Positions 45,801 through 55,300 of a stretch of 64,000 nt of DNA are shown piece after piece. The notes below the pieces were generated by a model, which did no database searches, was not told the origin of the DNA, and worked only from the letters and a program-made list of their open reading frames with translations. The stretch is from Amoebophrya sp. A120 (lineage: Eukaryota; Sar; Dinophyceae; Syndiniales; Amoebophryaceae), in the NCBI GenBank assembly GCA_905178155.1, contig CAJINV010000005.1:5550279-5614278 (forward strand), written 5' to 3'. Position 1 is the first letter of the stretch; every line of letters begins with the position of its first letter. Position numbers and translations under genes: made by a program.

Positions 45801-47399
45801 GCGACGATCACACCGGGGAGGCATCAGTGACAATTTTGCCAAGGCATCACGCAACTGAGAAGAGATACGGACGGGTGCATTTTTTACATGACAAAGAAGA
45901 AAAGTGACGCGCACCCGTTCCGAAAATGTTGAAAGTTCAAAACTGAAAGCAAACCCACACTGAAACTTCTGAAAGAAAAGGAAAGAAAGAAATTGCTACC
46001 CTAACTCAATCCGATGCGAGAAAAAAAGACTTCTTTATAGTGAAACAGCTGCAGGCCGCATACTAGTAGGTCTTGGACTTTCTAAGGTTTAGGTCGACGC
46101 TCAAGGCCCTAAGAGTAGTACTACTGCGCTAAGAAATAAAGAAGAACGACGGAGCTGCTGGATTTTAGTTTTTTCCCCCATACTGAGTGGAGCGCGTTCA
46201 CCCTTGTAGTAATTACAATTACGCACTATGACTATATGGCACGTCGTAGCCTCTCGCTCCGTCCTGTAGATTGTATGCGCATAAGTAGATATCCGTAGCG
46301 TTCATAGTGATGAGCCCTAGGGAGACCCTACGGAGTAATAAAGTTGCTTTATAAGTCGAGCCGCTAATAGGAATGGGGGCGCTCAAAATCATGGCACTGC
46401 TAGCGGATTGAGATAAGGGGCAGAAGTAGTTGGGAGCATTTTAGGAGACGCCGGGGCACATATCCGGCGGGTGTCGGGCTACGTACCACACCCACAGTAG
46501 CCCACCAGCAAGACAAAAGCCGTGAAGCAGAAGCGAAGGGGCAGAGCGGCAAAGCAAGCACGGCGACGATCACACCGGGGAGGCATCAGTGACAATTTTG
46601 CCAAGGCATCACGCAACTGAGAAGAGATACGGACGGGTGCATTTTTTACATGACAAAGAAGAAAAGTGACGCGCACCCGTTCCGAAAATGTTGAAAGTTC
46701 AAAACTGAAAGCAAACCCACACTGAAACTTCTGAAAGAAAAGGAAAGAAAGAAATTGCTACCCTAACTCAATCCGATGCGAGAAAAAAAGACTTCTTTAT
46801 AGTGAAACAGCTGCAGGCCGCATACTAGTAGGTCTTAGACTTTCTAAGGTTTAGGTCGACGCTCAAGGCCCTAAGAGTAGTACTACTGCGCTAAGAAATA
46901 AAGAAGAACGACGGAGCTGCTGGATTTTTGTTTTTTCCCCCATACTGAGTGGAGCGCGTTCACCCTTGTAGTAATTACAAACTTCCTCAGCATGAGAAAT
47001 GAAATTTGTAATGCTGATTTATATTAAGTTTAAGAGATGAAAGATTTCTAACGCATGATTGCAATACGAGTGCGATACTTTTGCACAGGATGTAACATTT
47101 TGCTCCGGCAGCGCCTCGTGGAAGCCTGTAAGGAGGAGGAGAGGCGGAAGTGGTTTGCATTTTCATCCGGTACGAGCAAGTCGATTCCTTCTGCAGCATC
47201 GGACGACGAGACCGTGGCAGGTGCTGGTGGACACCACGTAGTTGCGACTGCGAGCGCCGGTCAACCGCCCCTACCGACCGATGAAGTGGTAGCTGCACCC
47301 CCGACGGCACCGCCATCGTGTCAAGAAGGAGAACCACCATTGCACGAGCAGTGGGCCCGAGAAATTTGGCTACACATCATGTATACGACTGTGCTGTAG
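36854..47399 (+). CDS. Large unknown protein with ten introners
   Basis: Eleven exons: 36854-38851, 39062-40319, 40561-41049, 41294-41834, 42092-42247, 42402-42848, 43003-43052, 43270-43366, 43552-43622, 43839-44795 and 47098-47399. They sum to 6,366 bases, exactly 2,122 codons, so 2,121 residues. The N-terminus has a hydrophobic stretch after a short basic lead (VLQRVAVAAAILFSAHLSCT), probably a signal peptide or anchor. Long Ser/Thr/Pro/Gln-rich regions follow. More ordered helices lie at LLWAFRMAKALIADRLSVLF, QKLLKHFLYDKVFFRYGLPP and MHSLKHKLVKDILPKLLLFP. Near the C-terminus, RPADFKDCENILLRQRLVEA echoes a motif in the gene at 97-885. I do not recognise a domain. The first exon (2 kb) has no introner; nine cluster after 40,300. 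Confidence 0.8.
38852..39056 (+). mobile_element. Introner family K (205 bp), in-frame and stop-free
   Basis: TSD GAGAG exact. Ends TATCAAAAGAAAAAAGTTCT and AACTTTTTTCTCTCCATA. Element plus TSD is 210 bases (70 codons) without a stop, so retention would keep the frame. Confidence 0.85.
40320..40555 (+). mobile_element. Introner family A variant (236 bp)
   Basis: TSD CGAGT/CCAGT (one mismatch). Ends TATGCATTAGCATTGCAAAT and ATATTTGCATTTGATA. The usual ATGTCT core is replaced by AGGT(T/C)TGGGTCTG. Phase 1. Confidence 0.8.
41050..41288 (+). mobile_element. Introner family I (239 bp)
   Basis: TSD CCAAG exact. Ends TATGGGACTCTCAAATGTTA and CAACGTTTGAGAGCGCCATA. Phase 1. Confidence 0.9.
41835..42086 (+). 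mobile_element. Introner family A (252 bp)
   Basis: TSD GACCA exact. Left end TATCAAATGTAAAAATGTCT, right end TTTTTGCATTTCATA. Very similar to the copy at 25070-25321, suggesting recent spread. Phase 2. Confidence 0.9.
42248..42396 (+). mobile_element. Introner family B (149 bp)
   Basis: TSD ACGGA exact. Ends TATGCTGTGCAAAAGTATCG and CTTTTGCACAGCATA. Phase 2. Confidence 0.9.
42849..42997 (+). mobile_element. Introner family B (149 bp)
   Basis: TSD TTTTT exact. The 5-base register with the TAT start is the one that leads into IPSIGLTCNEEAGK; a 6-T register gives the wrong frame. Phase 2. Confidence 0.9.
43053..43264 (+). mobile_element. Introner family L (212 bp)
   Basis: TSD CTTGC/CTTTC (one mismatch). 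Ends carry GAAAAAAGTGTTTCACTGTG and TTCACAGTGAAACTGATTTT. Phase 1. Confidence 0.85.
43367..43546 (+). mobile_element. Introner family M (180 bp), diverged
   Basis: Left end TATCCGACACGAGAAAAAGG; the complement of the right end reads TATCACACAGAAAAAACCTA. Both arms share CTAGCGC. Flanking GAGAT/GCAAT match at three of five. Removal joins YDEME to MAKHLLATAD in frame and avoids a TAA at 43404. Confidence 0.7.
43623..43833 (+). mobile_element. Introner family E (211 bp)
   Basis: Left end TATCAAAGGAAAAAAGTGTT, right end CTCTTTCCTGTGATA. Flanking GTTGT/CCTGT match at three of five. Removal joins HSQL to YDHSH in frame. Confidence 0.75.
44796..47092 (+). mobile_element. Introner family B enlarged by a tandem array (2,297 bp)
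   Basis: Left end TATGAACTGCAAAAGTATCG, right end CTTTTGCACAGGATG. TSD AAACA/TAACA. Without the array at 44837-46980 it is 153 bp, the normal family B size. Removal joins DCEN to ILLRQRL in frame. Confidence 0.85.
44837..46980. repeat. 762-bp tandem repeat, 2.8 copies, inside an introner
   Basis: Units start at 44837, 45599 and 46361, each with CCGCTAATAGGAATGGGGGC or a one-base variant. Copies differ by only scattered substitutions. The last unit stops after 620 bp at GTAATTACAA, where introner sequence resumes. The junctions share ATTACA/CTACA, as if the array entered the introner motif ATTACAA. A 65-codon open frame on the minus strand is kept in each copy, but that is expected of near-identical repeats. 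Confidence 0.9.
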
Positions 47400-48968
47400 T
47401 TCTTGATGTACGCTGGAATTGGAAACAAGAGCGGTAGAAGTGCAGGCGAGGATGAACGATACTCTTCATCTCTAAACACGACCCATCAGTACTAGATCCG
47501 AGCGCGAAGTGTTCGCTCCTTATCGGTCGTGCGAGAGTTGCAATGGTGCCTTACGATGAAAACTTCGATTATCGATCTTTATCAAAACGACAAAACAGGG
47601 GCGTTTAAAGACGTCTCGCGACCTCCACCGCAATGCTTTCCGGTGTTCCACCAACAGCACAAGAAGTTTTCACGCAAATGACAGAAGTGAAGACATGTTG
47701 CACGACTGAGTACCCCGGTAGAACAAGTCAAAGCTGCACCAGGAATTATCGTGTGGGGCACGAATTTCTCCTGAGAATAGTGTAGAATTTGAATTTTCAT
47801 CATCAGAGTCAGAAAATGCTCAATGGTTGCAAGAACAAGAACTTCAAAAATGCGAGTTTGAACGAAAACGCCTGAGCCAGCCGTACCCGAGGTCCGTGGC
47901 AAACGACTCGTCCTCGCAACATTGATATATTTTTTCGATGACTTATTTTCCCCTGCAAAATGATAGAAAGAAGAAAGTAATTGAAAACCAGATGCTATTC
48001 ATTCTCATTTTGTCGAAAACGCTCAAGCGCGACGAGCGCCACAGCAACTTACGTTTTGATGTTTATGGTTCATGCTATAGTTTTTAGAGGATTTAGTACC
48101 ACCAGCGTTGGTAGAACCCTCTTCATATTTCGCATACAATAAGTCTCTTCATGCTCTGTTTATTTTGGGAACACAGCAACGAAGGGATAACGATTTCGAG
48201 GTCTTGTTTAAGAAAATGATGTCACCTCTCTATTGAAGAGAGAGAGCAAAAAAATGACACGCCGCGAGATGATTTCTTTCCAGCATGAGCTGGAGGGAAC
48301 GAAATAATTTTGATACGTTTTTTTTTGATACAGTCCGGTTTTGATTTTCTGTGGAGCCTTTTTCCGCTTTGGTGTCACAGCATGCATTTTTGGTTCCGCT
48401 GCTGCATGATCTTGTAACTAATCTTGATGAGTCATCCATATCCGACAATCCACCACAACAAGAGCTTTCTTGTCTTTTTCTGTATTTCGTCGTGGGTCGA
48501 TGTGTCTCTGTGTCTTAAGTCTTGCGCGCGCAGGAATCTTCTCGTCGTTTTTTTTCTTTCCGGTTGTATGAGGGAAGCATATATGGAGAGTTGATCAGAG
48601 AGGCGATGAAGAAGTGGATCAAACTTCAATGAGGACTGGGAGCGGCGGCAAAGCTAAAGGGCTGGAACTGTAGAAGTTCTTTCAGCCATGAAGGAGCGCG
48701 GCTTAATTTATTTGCATTCCTGATGTAGTACCTGGCCGCTGCTGCGAAGTGACTTTACCTTCGCTTTGCGCCTCCGCCGGTGTGTGTTAATCACTGCTGT
48801 CGTGTAAAAATATACTACATGTAGTAGCTATTTGCAGGAGGGGGCTACTCCTCCATTTAGAAGTTATACAAATAGAAATACACAACTGACGGAGCCCGTA
48901 CAACTAGTACTAGAGCATATGACTAGCACGCTCCCTTCCTGGAACGACACGATTTTTCGTTTGTGAAG
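47400..48968. other. Intergenic, no gene seen
   Basis: 1.57 kb, AT-rich. Short frames on the minus strand (47582-47902, 48230-48629) lack coding bias. Confidence 0.6.
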
Positions 48969-51748
48969 ATGGCATCAACTCCTTCTAGTGAAGAAGTTTC
49001 AGCCGTTTCAGTGGCGCCCGAGGCGGCGGGTGCAGGCGAATTATATCCCAAAGAGAATAACCGACCGCACGTGGAACCTGCATCTTCTTCGTCCACTGTA
49101 AGAACATCGCCGCAGCTACTTCGTCAAACTCAAACTCGTCTGCGCACACTGAAAGTTCACTCCGCCGCAGCTCTTGAAAAAATCTGTAACTTTTACGAAA
49201 ACCACAAGTACAAAATTGCGTTTTTCCACCTCCAGATCAGCCTCGTTTGTTACGGGCTGTCGTTGGAGGGGGGGACATATGAACTGCAAAAGTATCGCAC
49301 TCGTATAAAAATAAATGCATGACAAATTCCGTCAGCATGAGAAATAAAGTTTGTAGTGCGGATTTAGCTTGAGAAAAAAACTTGTAATGCATGATTGCAA
49401 TACGAGTGCGTTAACGCTGTACCAACCGGCGCAGAGTAGAATGTTGACCAATTGTTGACGATATTGGGACGGACAGGGTTTTTCAAAAAGCAGCGCTCCT
49501 GTTCGAGAGCACGCGCGGGCATTGCGGGAGCCAGAGCTCGTTTTGGCATTGCAAATTAGGCCCACCGTTGTGCCCCGCAGCGCACTCCCATGGTTCCCCG
49601 CGATAGAGTCTCGCCTTGGTGTGGCACCAAAACAAGCTACGCCTATACACCGGCACAGGACTGGGGAGAGATTGGAGTGGCCTGGTGTGGGTTTTGGAAT
49701 TAAGATCGTCGATTTGGAATTGCGATCAGCGATTTGAAATGGAGATCGCCCATTTGAAATGCCGATCAGGCATTTGAAATGGCGATCATCAATTTGAAAT
49801 CGCGATCACCAATTTGAAATCGCGATCACCAATTTGAAATCGCGATCATCAATTTGACATCGCGATCATCAATTTGAAATCGCGATCAGTGGGTCTGGCC
49901 CAATTTGGGACGAAGATCATGGTCTCCGGCTCAATTTGAAATGGAGGTCAGAAAAAGGTCCGAATTAGGTCAGAATTAGGTCAGAAATTCCGTCCCTATG
50001 TTTACATTCTGGATTTCTGACCTAATTCGGACCTGTTTATGACCTCCATTTGAAATTGAAAAGCTTGGCGTCAAAATCTGAAAGGTTGCGTCTTCACAGA
50101 AGCGTTTTTTTTCTCCTCGGGACATTCTCCTTGCCCGTTCGGTCGGTCTCGAATTTTTTTACTGGGTGGGCGCCTGGCACTGGCGAAAATTTTCGCTCGG
50201 CGGCCCTTCGGGCCGCCATCAACGTTCTTCCTCTTTACCTTTGCATTCTACATCTGCCAGCTTTCTGTGCTGCTATCTGTTGGCCCTTGGAAGCCGGCAG
50301 TCGTCGGCCTTTCATTCCCCTGGGTCGCCCTAAGTAGATGTGAAAAGGAACGCCCCGGGCAATGGTGTGGGGGATGATGGCCGTACTTTCGCAGCTTTTG
50401 TTTTAGGTTCTGCCCAAGCGGTAGAACACGTTAAAAACACGCGCGCTAGCCCTGCCGCCAAGTCCCGCCCCGCCCGGCCATGGCTTGGCCATATGACCGG
50501 TTTGGGGCGCCCAGAATCAGGAAAAGCTGGCCGTCCCAAATCCGTCCCAAATCTGTCACAATTTAAATCACAAACCGCATGGTATGACGTTAAGAGTGCG
50601 ATTATACTTTTGCAGTGCATAGGACAAGGGAGGAAATCGAGCAGTCAACGGAACTGTTGCAGCAGCTCTACCTCCGGTTTTTGTTCGCGTTTTTTTTTGG
50701 ATTTTTTGCCTTTGCGGTCCTTTTCCACGGCGTTTTTTCTGCGCTGATCTACGAGTGCGTGGTGCCGAAAATAGCCGAGGTCTGTTTGCCGGAGAAGTGG
50801 AGAGGAAGGGTTGGAGGAGGTGAAGATGGTCTGCTTGTTGTTCCGAGCAGGACGAGTTCAACATGTTCTTGCAACACCTTGTGCGGAAACAGGAGAAAAA
50901 GTAGCAGAACAAAGTCGAGTTCATCTGCAGAGGACGAGGAAAAATCCCTCCAGATGAAGCAGAGCCGCGTGGTTCTCAGCACCATGGCCGCAGGAGGTTC
51001 TTCTACTTCGGGAGAAGGTCCTCTACACAGCTGCACGGCGAGAAGCTTGAACGCCAACAACCGACACAAGCAAGACCCAGACGATGTTGTAGTAGAGGCG
51101 CAGCAGGTAAAGGTTCAGATAGCGCTAGCAGGGACCACAGCAGACGAAGAGGACGAGAGGAATATTTTCGTCGAGTTGTGGTCATCAAGCAGTCCAAGTA
51201 CACAGGAACAAGACATAAAGCCACGAGAGGACGAAGAGGAATTTCACTCGGCGACCTCGAATGAGGATGAAAGCGCACAACTAGGACAACGACCGCGGAA
51301 GGTTAATGGAGAAGGAAATCCACTAGAAGAAGACCTAGACCTACAGAAGCTGCCATTATCTTCCGCAACTCCCATCGACCGCAACAAGCAGCTGCACTCA
51401 GACGTACCACTGCCACGGGAGGTAGACACCGACCCGCTAGCAGAGGCACAGCGGCAGCAGAGGAGGCTTGAAAATAAAAAATCATGTCCCCCGTCGTGGT
51501 ACGCGCTCCAGATCCAGCTGTTCCTCGAGAAATTTTCTATGAAGGTGAAAACCACAACAGACAGCCTATCCCAAGCAGCCATCGCCGCAGTACTGCTTTC
51601 TTTCGGGCTGCTTGAGTTCACCGTCATGTTTCTGCTGCAAGACCACGGCTCGACCTACGAAAATCACGGAAAGCTGAACTTCCTCGCCTTTACCCTACTA
51701 CTCGCCGGGTGCCTGTTACTCGTTTTGCCGATTTCGCTGCAACCGTAG
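48969..51748 (+). CDS. Multi-pass membrane protein, unknown
   Basis: Exons 48969-49277 and 50627-51748 give 476 residues. Four hydrophobic segments are visible: YKIAFFHLQISLVCYGLSL near residue 85, LRFLFAFFFGFFAFAVLFHG near 115, IAAVLLSFGLLEFTVMFLL near 430 and LAFTLLLAGCLLLVLPISL near 455. The 280-residue loop between the second and third is acidic and Ser-rich (KSSSSAEDEEKSLQ), probably disordered, and may be cytosolic. The last residues (SLQP) end right after the final span. I do not recognise the family; it could be a transporter-like or scaffold membrane protein. The single introner is split by another transposon, yet removal of the whole stretch restores the frame (GGT to REEIEQ). Confidence 0.75.
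49699..49888. repeat. 20-bp tandem repeat, about 9.5 copies
   Basis: Unit close to AATTTGAAATCGCGATCACC. The central copies are nearly identical and the left copies are more diverged. The core CGATCR recurs every 20 bases. Confidence 0.85.
49932..50058. repeat. 127-bp imperfect palindrome
   Basis: Arms of about 50 bases begin CAATTTGAAATGGAGGTCA and close with its near-complement. GGTCCGAATTAGGTCAGAA occurs in both arms. A TTAGGTCAG duplication in the left arm breaks the symmetry. Confidence 0.8.
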
Positions 51749-51751
51749 GAA

Positions 51752-51911
51752 TATGCAGTGCAAAAGCATCGCACTCGTATAAATGCATGACAAAAAATTC
51801 CCGCCTCAGCGTCAGAAATGAAATTTGTAATGCGGATTTACCTTGAGCAAAAAAGTTGTAATGCACGACTGCAATACCAATACGAGTACAGTACTTTATT
51901 TGCACAGGATA
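51752..51911 (+). mobile_element. Introner family B (160 bp) after a stop codon
   Basis: TSD AGGAA exact; the left copy overlaps the last two bases of the TAG at 51746-51748. Lies in the 3' UTR of the membrane protein gene or the 5' leader of the next gene. Confidence 0.85.
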
Positions 51912-51965
51912 AGGAAACGGAAAGAATCTTCAGAGGCGACCACGTAGGTCGTCGTGTACGGAGAG

Positions 51966-52182
51966 TATGCCAGTGCACAACTCCCCCTCCCCCTCATTTG
52001 AATCGCATGAGCAGCAACACAAGCCACGCCAGCAATGTGGCTTCCGCATGACAAAACTGCAGACGGATTGTAGTACTGTTTGAGGCTCCAAAATTTGTCA
52101 TGCAAACTGTGCTCGAAGGCAAGACGTGGCCTTGGTATTTTGCATTACAAATGAGGGCAAGGGGGAGTTGTGCACTCTCATA
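51966..52182 (+). mobile_element. Introner family D (217 bp) between genes
   Basis: TSD GAGAG/GAGAA. Ends carry GTGCACAACTCCCCCTCC and its complement. No coding frame on either side, so probably in a UTR. Confidence 0.85.
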
Positions 52183-52313
52183 GAGAAAGTAGAGCAACGT
52201 GAAGATGCTTCATGCTTTCAAGAAAAAGATAAACAGATATTTATGAAGAACTCGATGCACATATTCAAAAATAACAGGATGAGCAAAAGTGTGGAATCTA
52301 ATTTTCAGGCCCC

Positions 52314-55300
52314 ATGGCATTGTTCATCGCGCCACTTTTTGAAAGCATCAAGAAAGAATTGCTCAACTACTTAATCACAACTCTGTCACGTCGCGCTTTC
52401 TATCTGAAAAACCGAGATTGCCGGTGGAGGATTCTCGTCTTCCTCTTCTGCTACTGCTTGCCGTTTTCCATCCACTGTGCGGTATGCAATGTAAATTTCC
52501 CGTACATGTACAAAATGCATGACAAATTTCGCTAACTTGCAGTGTCCAACTTGTCATGCTAGACTAGGACTGAAGGCAAGTTTTGTCATGCAGAGACTGC
52601 ATTTGTACGTGTGCGGGACATTTACTGTGGATATGCGGCCACACTACCCTATTACGTTGACTTGTGGCCGCAAGGCGTCGGGTATGACACTGCACAACTC
52701 CCCCTCCCCCTTATTTGCTTAGCATGAACGGCAATACAGGCGTCCGCAACAAGAATGCAGGTTTTACATGACAAATTTGCAGAGGAGTGCAGTGCTATTT
52801 GGGCTGCCAGAACTTGTCATGCAAAAAGTGCCGGGAGGCAAAAGGTAGATTTGGTATTTTGCATTACGAATGAGGGGGAGGGGGACGGAGTTGTGCACTC
52901 TCATATCGGGCTGCACTTAGACTTCGACGATGAACAATATGGAAATTTCTGCACGGTCCGAAAAACCACGCCCTGGATAACGATCGTGCCTTTCCGCATG
53001 AACTTTCTGTTTTCGGACACGAGGTGTCGCAGTGTTGATCGATCGAAATTGGGATTTTTTGTGAGGAAAAAAGAGATCAAAGGGACGGCGGAAACCGGTG
53101 CGCATCGGGTGCTGCTGGTGGATTTCGAGTTGATAAACGCGGGCAGAAGTTCGGCAAATCCCGCAAGAACAGCAAGTACAGTCGCAGCGAATTATCCTGT
53201 TGCGCAGGCAAGTGTTTCTAGTTCTACCACACTAAGCGTAACAAGTGACCCAACAGCCAACTACAGTTCCGTCGTTGATGGTGTGGACCCCTTGAAACAG
53301 CGGGCGCTCGCGTTGCAACGTGAACTACTCGCCCGGACTGCCGTCTTTCGGACAGGGAGTGGGAGGAACGATGCAAATGGCTTTTGCGACATCTTCTTGA
53401 CCGAACCACAGCCCAGCGACCGGGCGGAAGAGCACAATCTGTATGGAGCGCTCTACCGACACGGTGGGGAGGTCACGGAGGTTTTGACGCTGCGAAACAG
53501 TCGCGACGACATATCTACTTCCGGCGGTGCAAGTGCGGATGTCCTCAATTTGGACACATATAAATCGACGACATCTACTTCAGATGGACAGGCGAAAATT
53601 ATACCGGTTTTTGTGCAGGTTGTATCAGCCGGCGGAGCATCAAGCCCTGCCGCGACCAGGGGGGGCACCAGCACGTCTACAGTTATTTTTATCTCTGCCT
53701 ACAACAGCCATGCGGTCGGAAGTACTTCGAGCCGCAATACCACAAAAAATGCAACATCAGTTGTTTTGGAGCAAGCAGATGATCCCGCCGGAGAAGCGGC
53801 CGCAATGAGCTCCACAGGAGCTGGAGCTGCAAACGCGACCTCCATGTTCTTGCAGACGGTGAACCACACTGCCCTGCGTCCGTTTGTCCACCCGGATTTC
53901 TCCCTTCTTGTCCAAGTCACAACAAGGGCAAACGACACAGCTTTATTGACAAACCTGACTGAGCGGGCTACTTCCCATTCGAAGAACAGCTCGTCCTCCG
54001 TGGACGCAGAGCAGTGGCTTCAGCGGCAGATTGAAATCCTGGAATTTGTATTGGCAGTCGCGCATGAAAATGTGGATCATGAAGCTAGTACAACATCATC
54101 ATCGAGTACAACAACTGTGGAGGCAAGTAGAACAAGTACGGCTTACGCAAGTACTAGCACACGGCGGGGCCGCACAGAATTAGAATTGCAGAAGATCTCG
54201 CTGGTCCTGTCGTCCACCAAATTTCAAAGAGCAACCTTCATCAAAGTCTCCTGTAACCACTCGCCGTTTCAACACTTCACGCAGCCGTTCTACCACTACA
54301 GGAACGTAGATGCTGATCCGACGGACACGCCAATCGGGCAAGCGCACGATGGTACAACAGCGGGCGCGACAAGGACGGGGACGGGCGAAACCTCGGGAGC
54401 CCCTTCGCCATCTTCTACTTCGAGTGGCGGTACTATCCCGACCTACAACCATTTACCCATTCTGATCCTCGTCATCGACGCGATTGGGCGGGCCGAGTTC
54501 GTGCGAAAATTTCCCAAGTCGTTTGAGTTTCTGAAGAAAATGCAAATGGAACAAACCGAGTCCGGCACTTCTACATCTCCAAGTACAAATACAGCGGGTA
54601 GAAATCTTCAAGATCAAGAGCCGCCCACGTACCACCTTTTCGACTTCTATGGATGTGTCAGAGTTGAAATCGACAAAGTTGAAAAAACTTGTAATGCATA
54701 AAATGCGATGCAAAAAGTGACTCTATTGCAGAGGACGCAAGGGAGGTAGATTATAGTCCTGGTAAGGGTCAAAAGTTGGACTGCTGACTAGCATGACAGA
54801 AGGCAGCTCTTTTGCCCTAAACCGCATGACAGACTCGCTGTCAGGACCGGGAAAATTTGTTATGCACCGACTACAAACTGCAGGTCTAACTGGCATCCAT
54901 TTTATGCATGGTAAATTATTTCAACTCTGTCGATTTCAAACCTGACACTCCCATAACTTCGTGCGACACCAGGCAAGCGGGTTTGCGACCTACCAAAATG
55001 TCGTCGGCATGTTCTACGGCTCAACTGCCTACAACCTCGAGCAGTGCCCTGTGTTTTGGAGTCACAGCGCAAATTCTTCCGTCGTGATTAGCTCTCAAAT
55101 GAACGAGACCGATTGGATTCGGAAAAGGATATGTGTTGCAAAAACTTATCGTGCTGGTACGTAATTCGAATTGCAATAGTGAGCATGGCATATTATGGAC
55201 GAATTTGTCATTGGTATTGGATTCGGAGTCCGAGTCGGATATTTTTCGGAGCCGCAACCGGAACAAGGAGGTCTGTCTTGCTCGTGTTGCATCATGTTCC

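Larger units (their letters stand above)
49411..50593. mobile_element. 1,183-bp element inserted in an introner
   Basis: Flanked by a 7-bp duplication GAGTGCG (49404-49410 and 50594-50600). Ends are TTAACG and CGTTAA, with further partial match (TACCA at the ninth to fourteenth bases of both arms). It holds a 20-bp tandem array and a long palindrome. No transposase frame is seen, so it is probably non-autonomous and of a different kind from introners. Confidence 0.75.
49278..50621 (+). mobile_element. Introner family B split by a nested insertion
   Basis: TSD GGACA exact at 49273-49277 and 50622-50626, 1.34 kb apart. Without the nested element and one 7-bp duplication it is 154 bp, the normal family B size. 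Ends TATGAACTGCAAAAGTATCG and CTTTTGCAGTGCATA. Confidence 0.85.

Noticed and set aside
44955-46676. Conserved 65-codon minus-strand frames in the 762-bp repeats
   Set aside because: The repeats are nearly identical, so frame conservation is automatic. No independent coding signal is present.
50193-50215. GGCGGCCC hairpin as a terminator
   Set aside because: It lies within a transposon in a eukaryotic intron and lacks a T tract; probably a chance stem.
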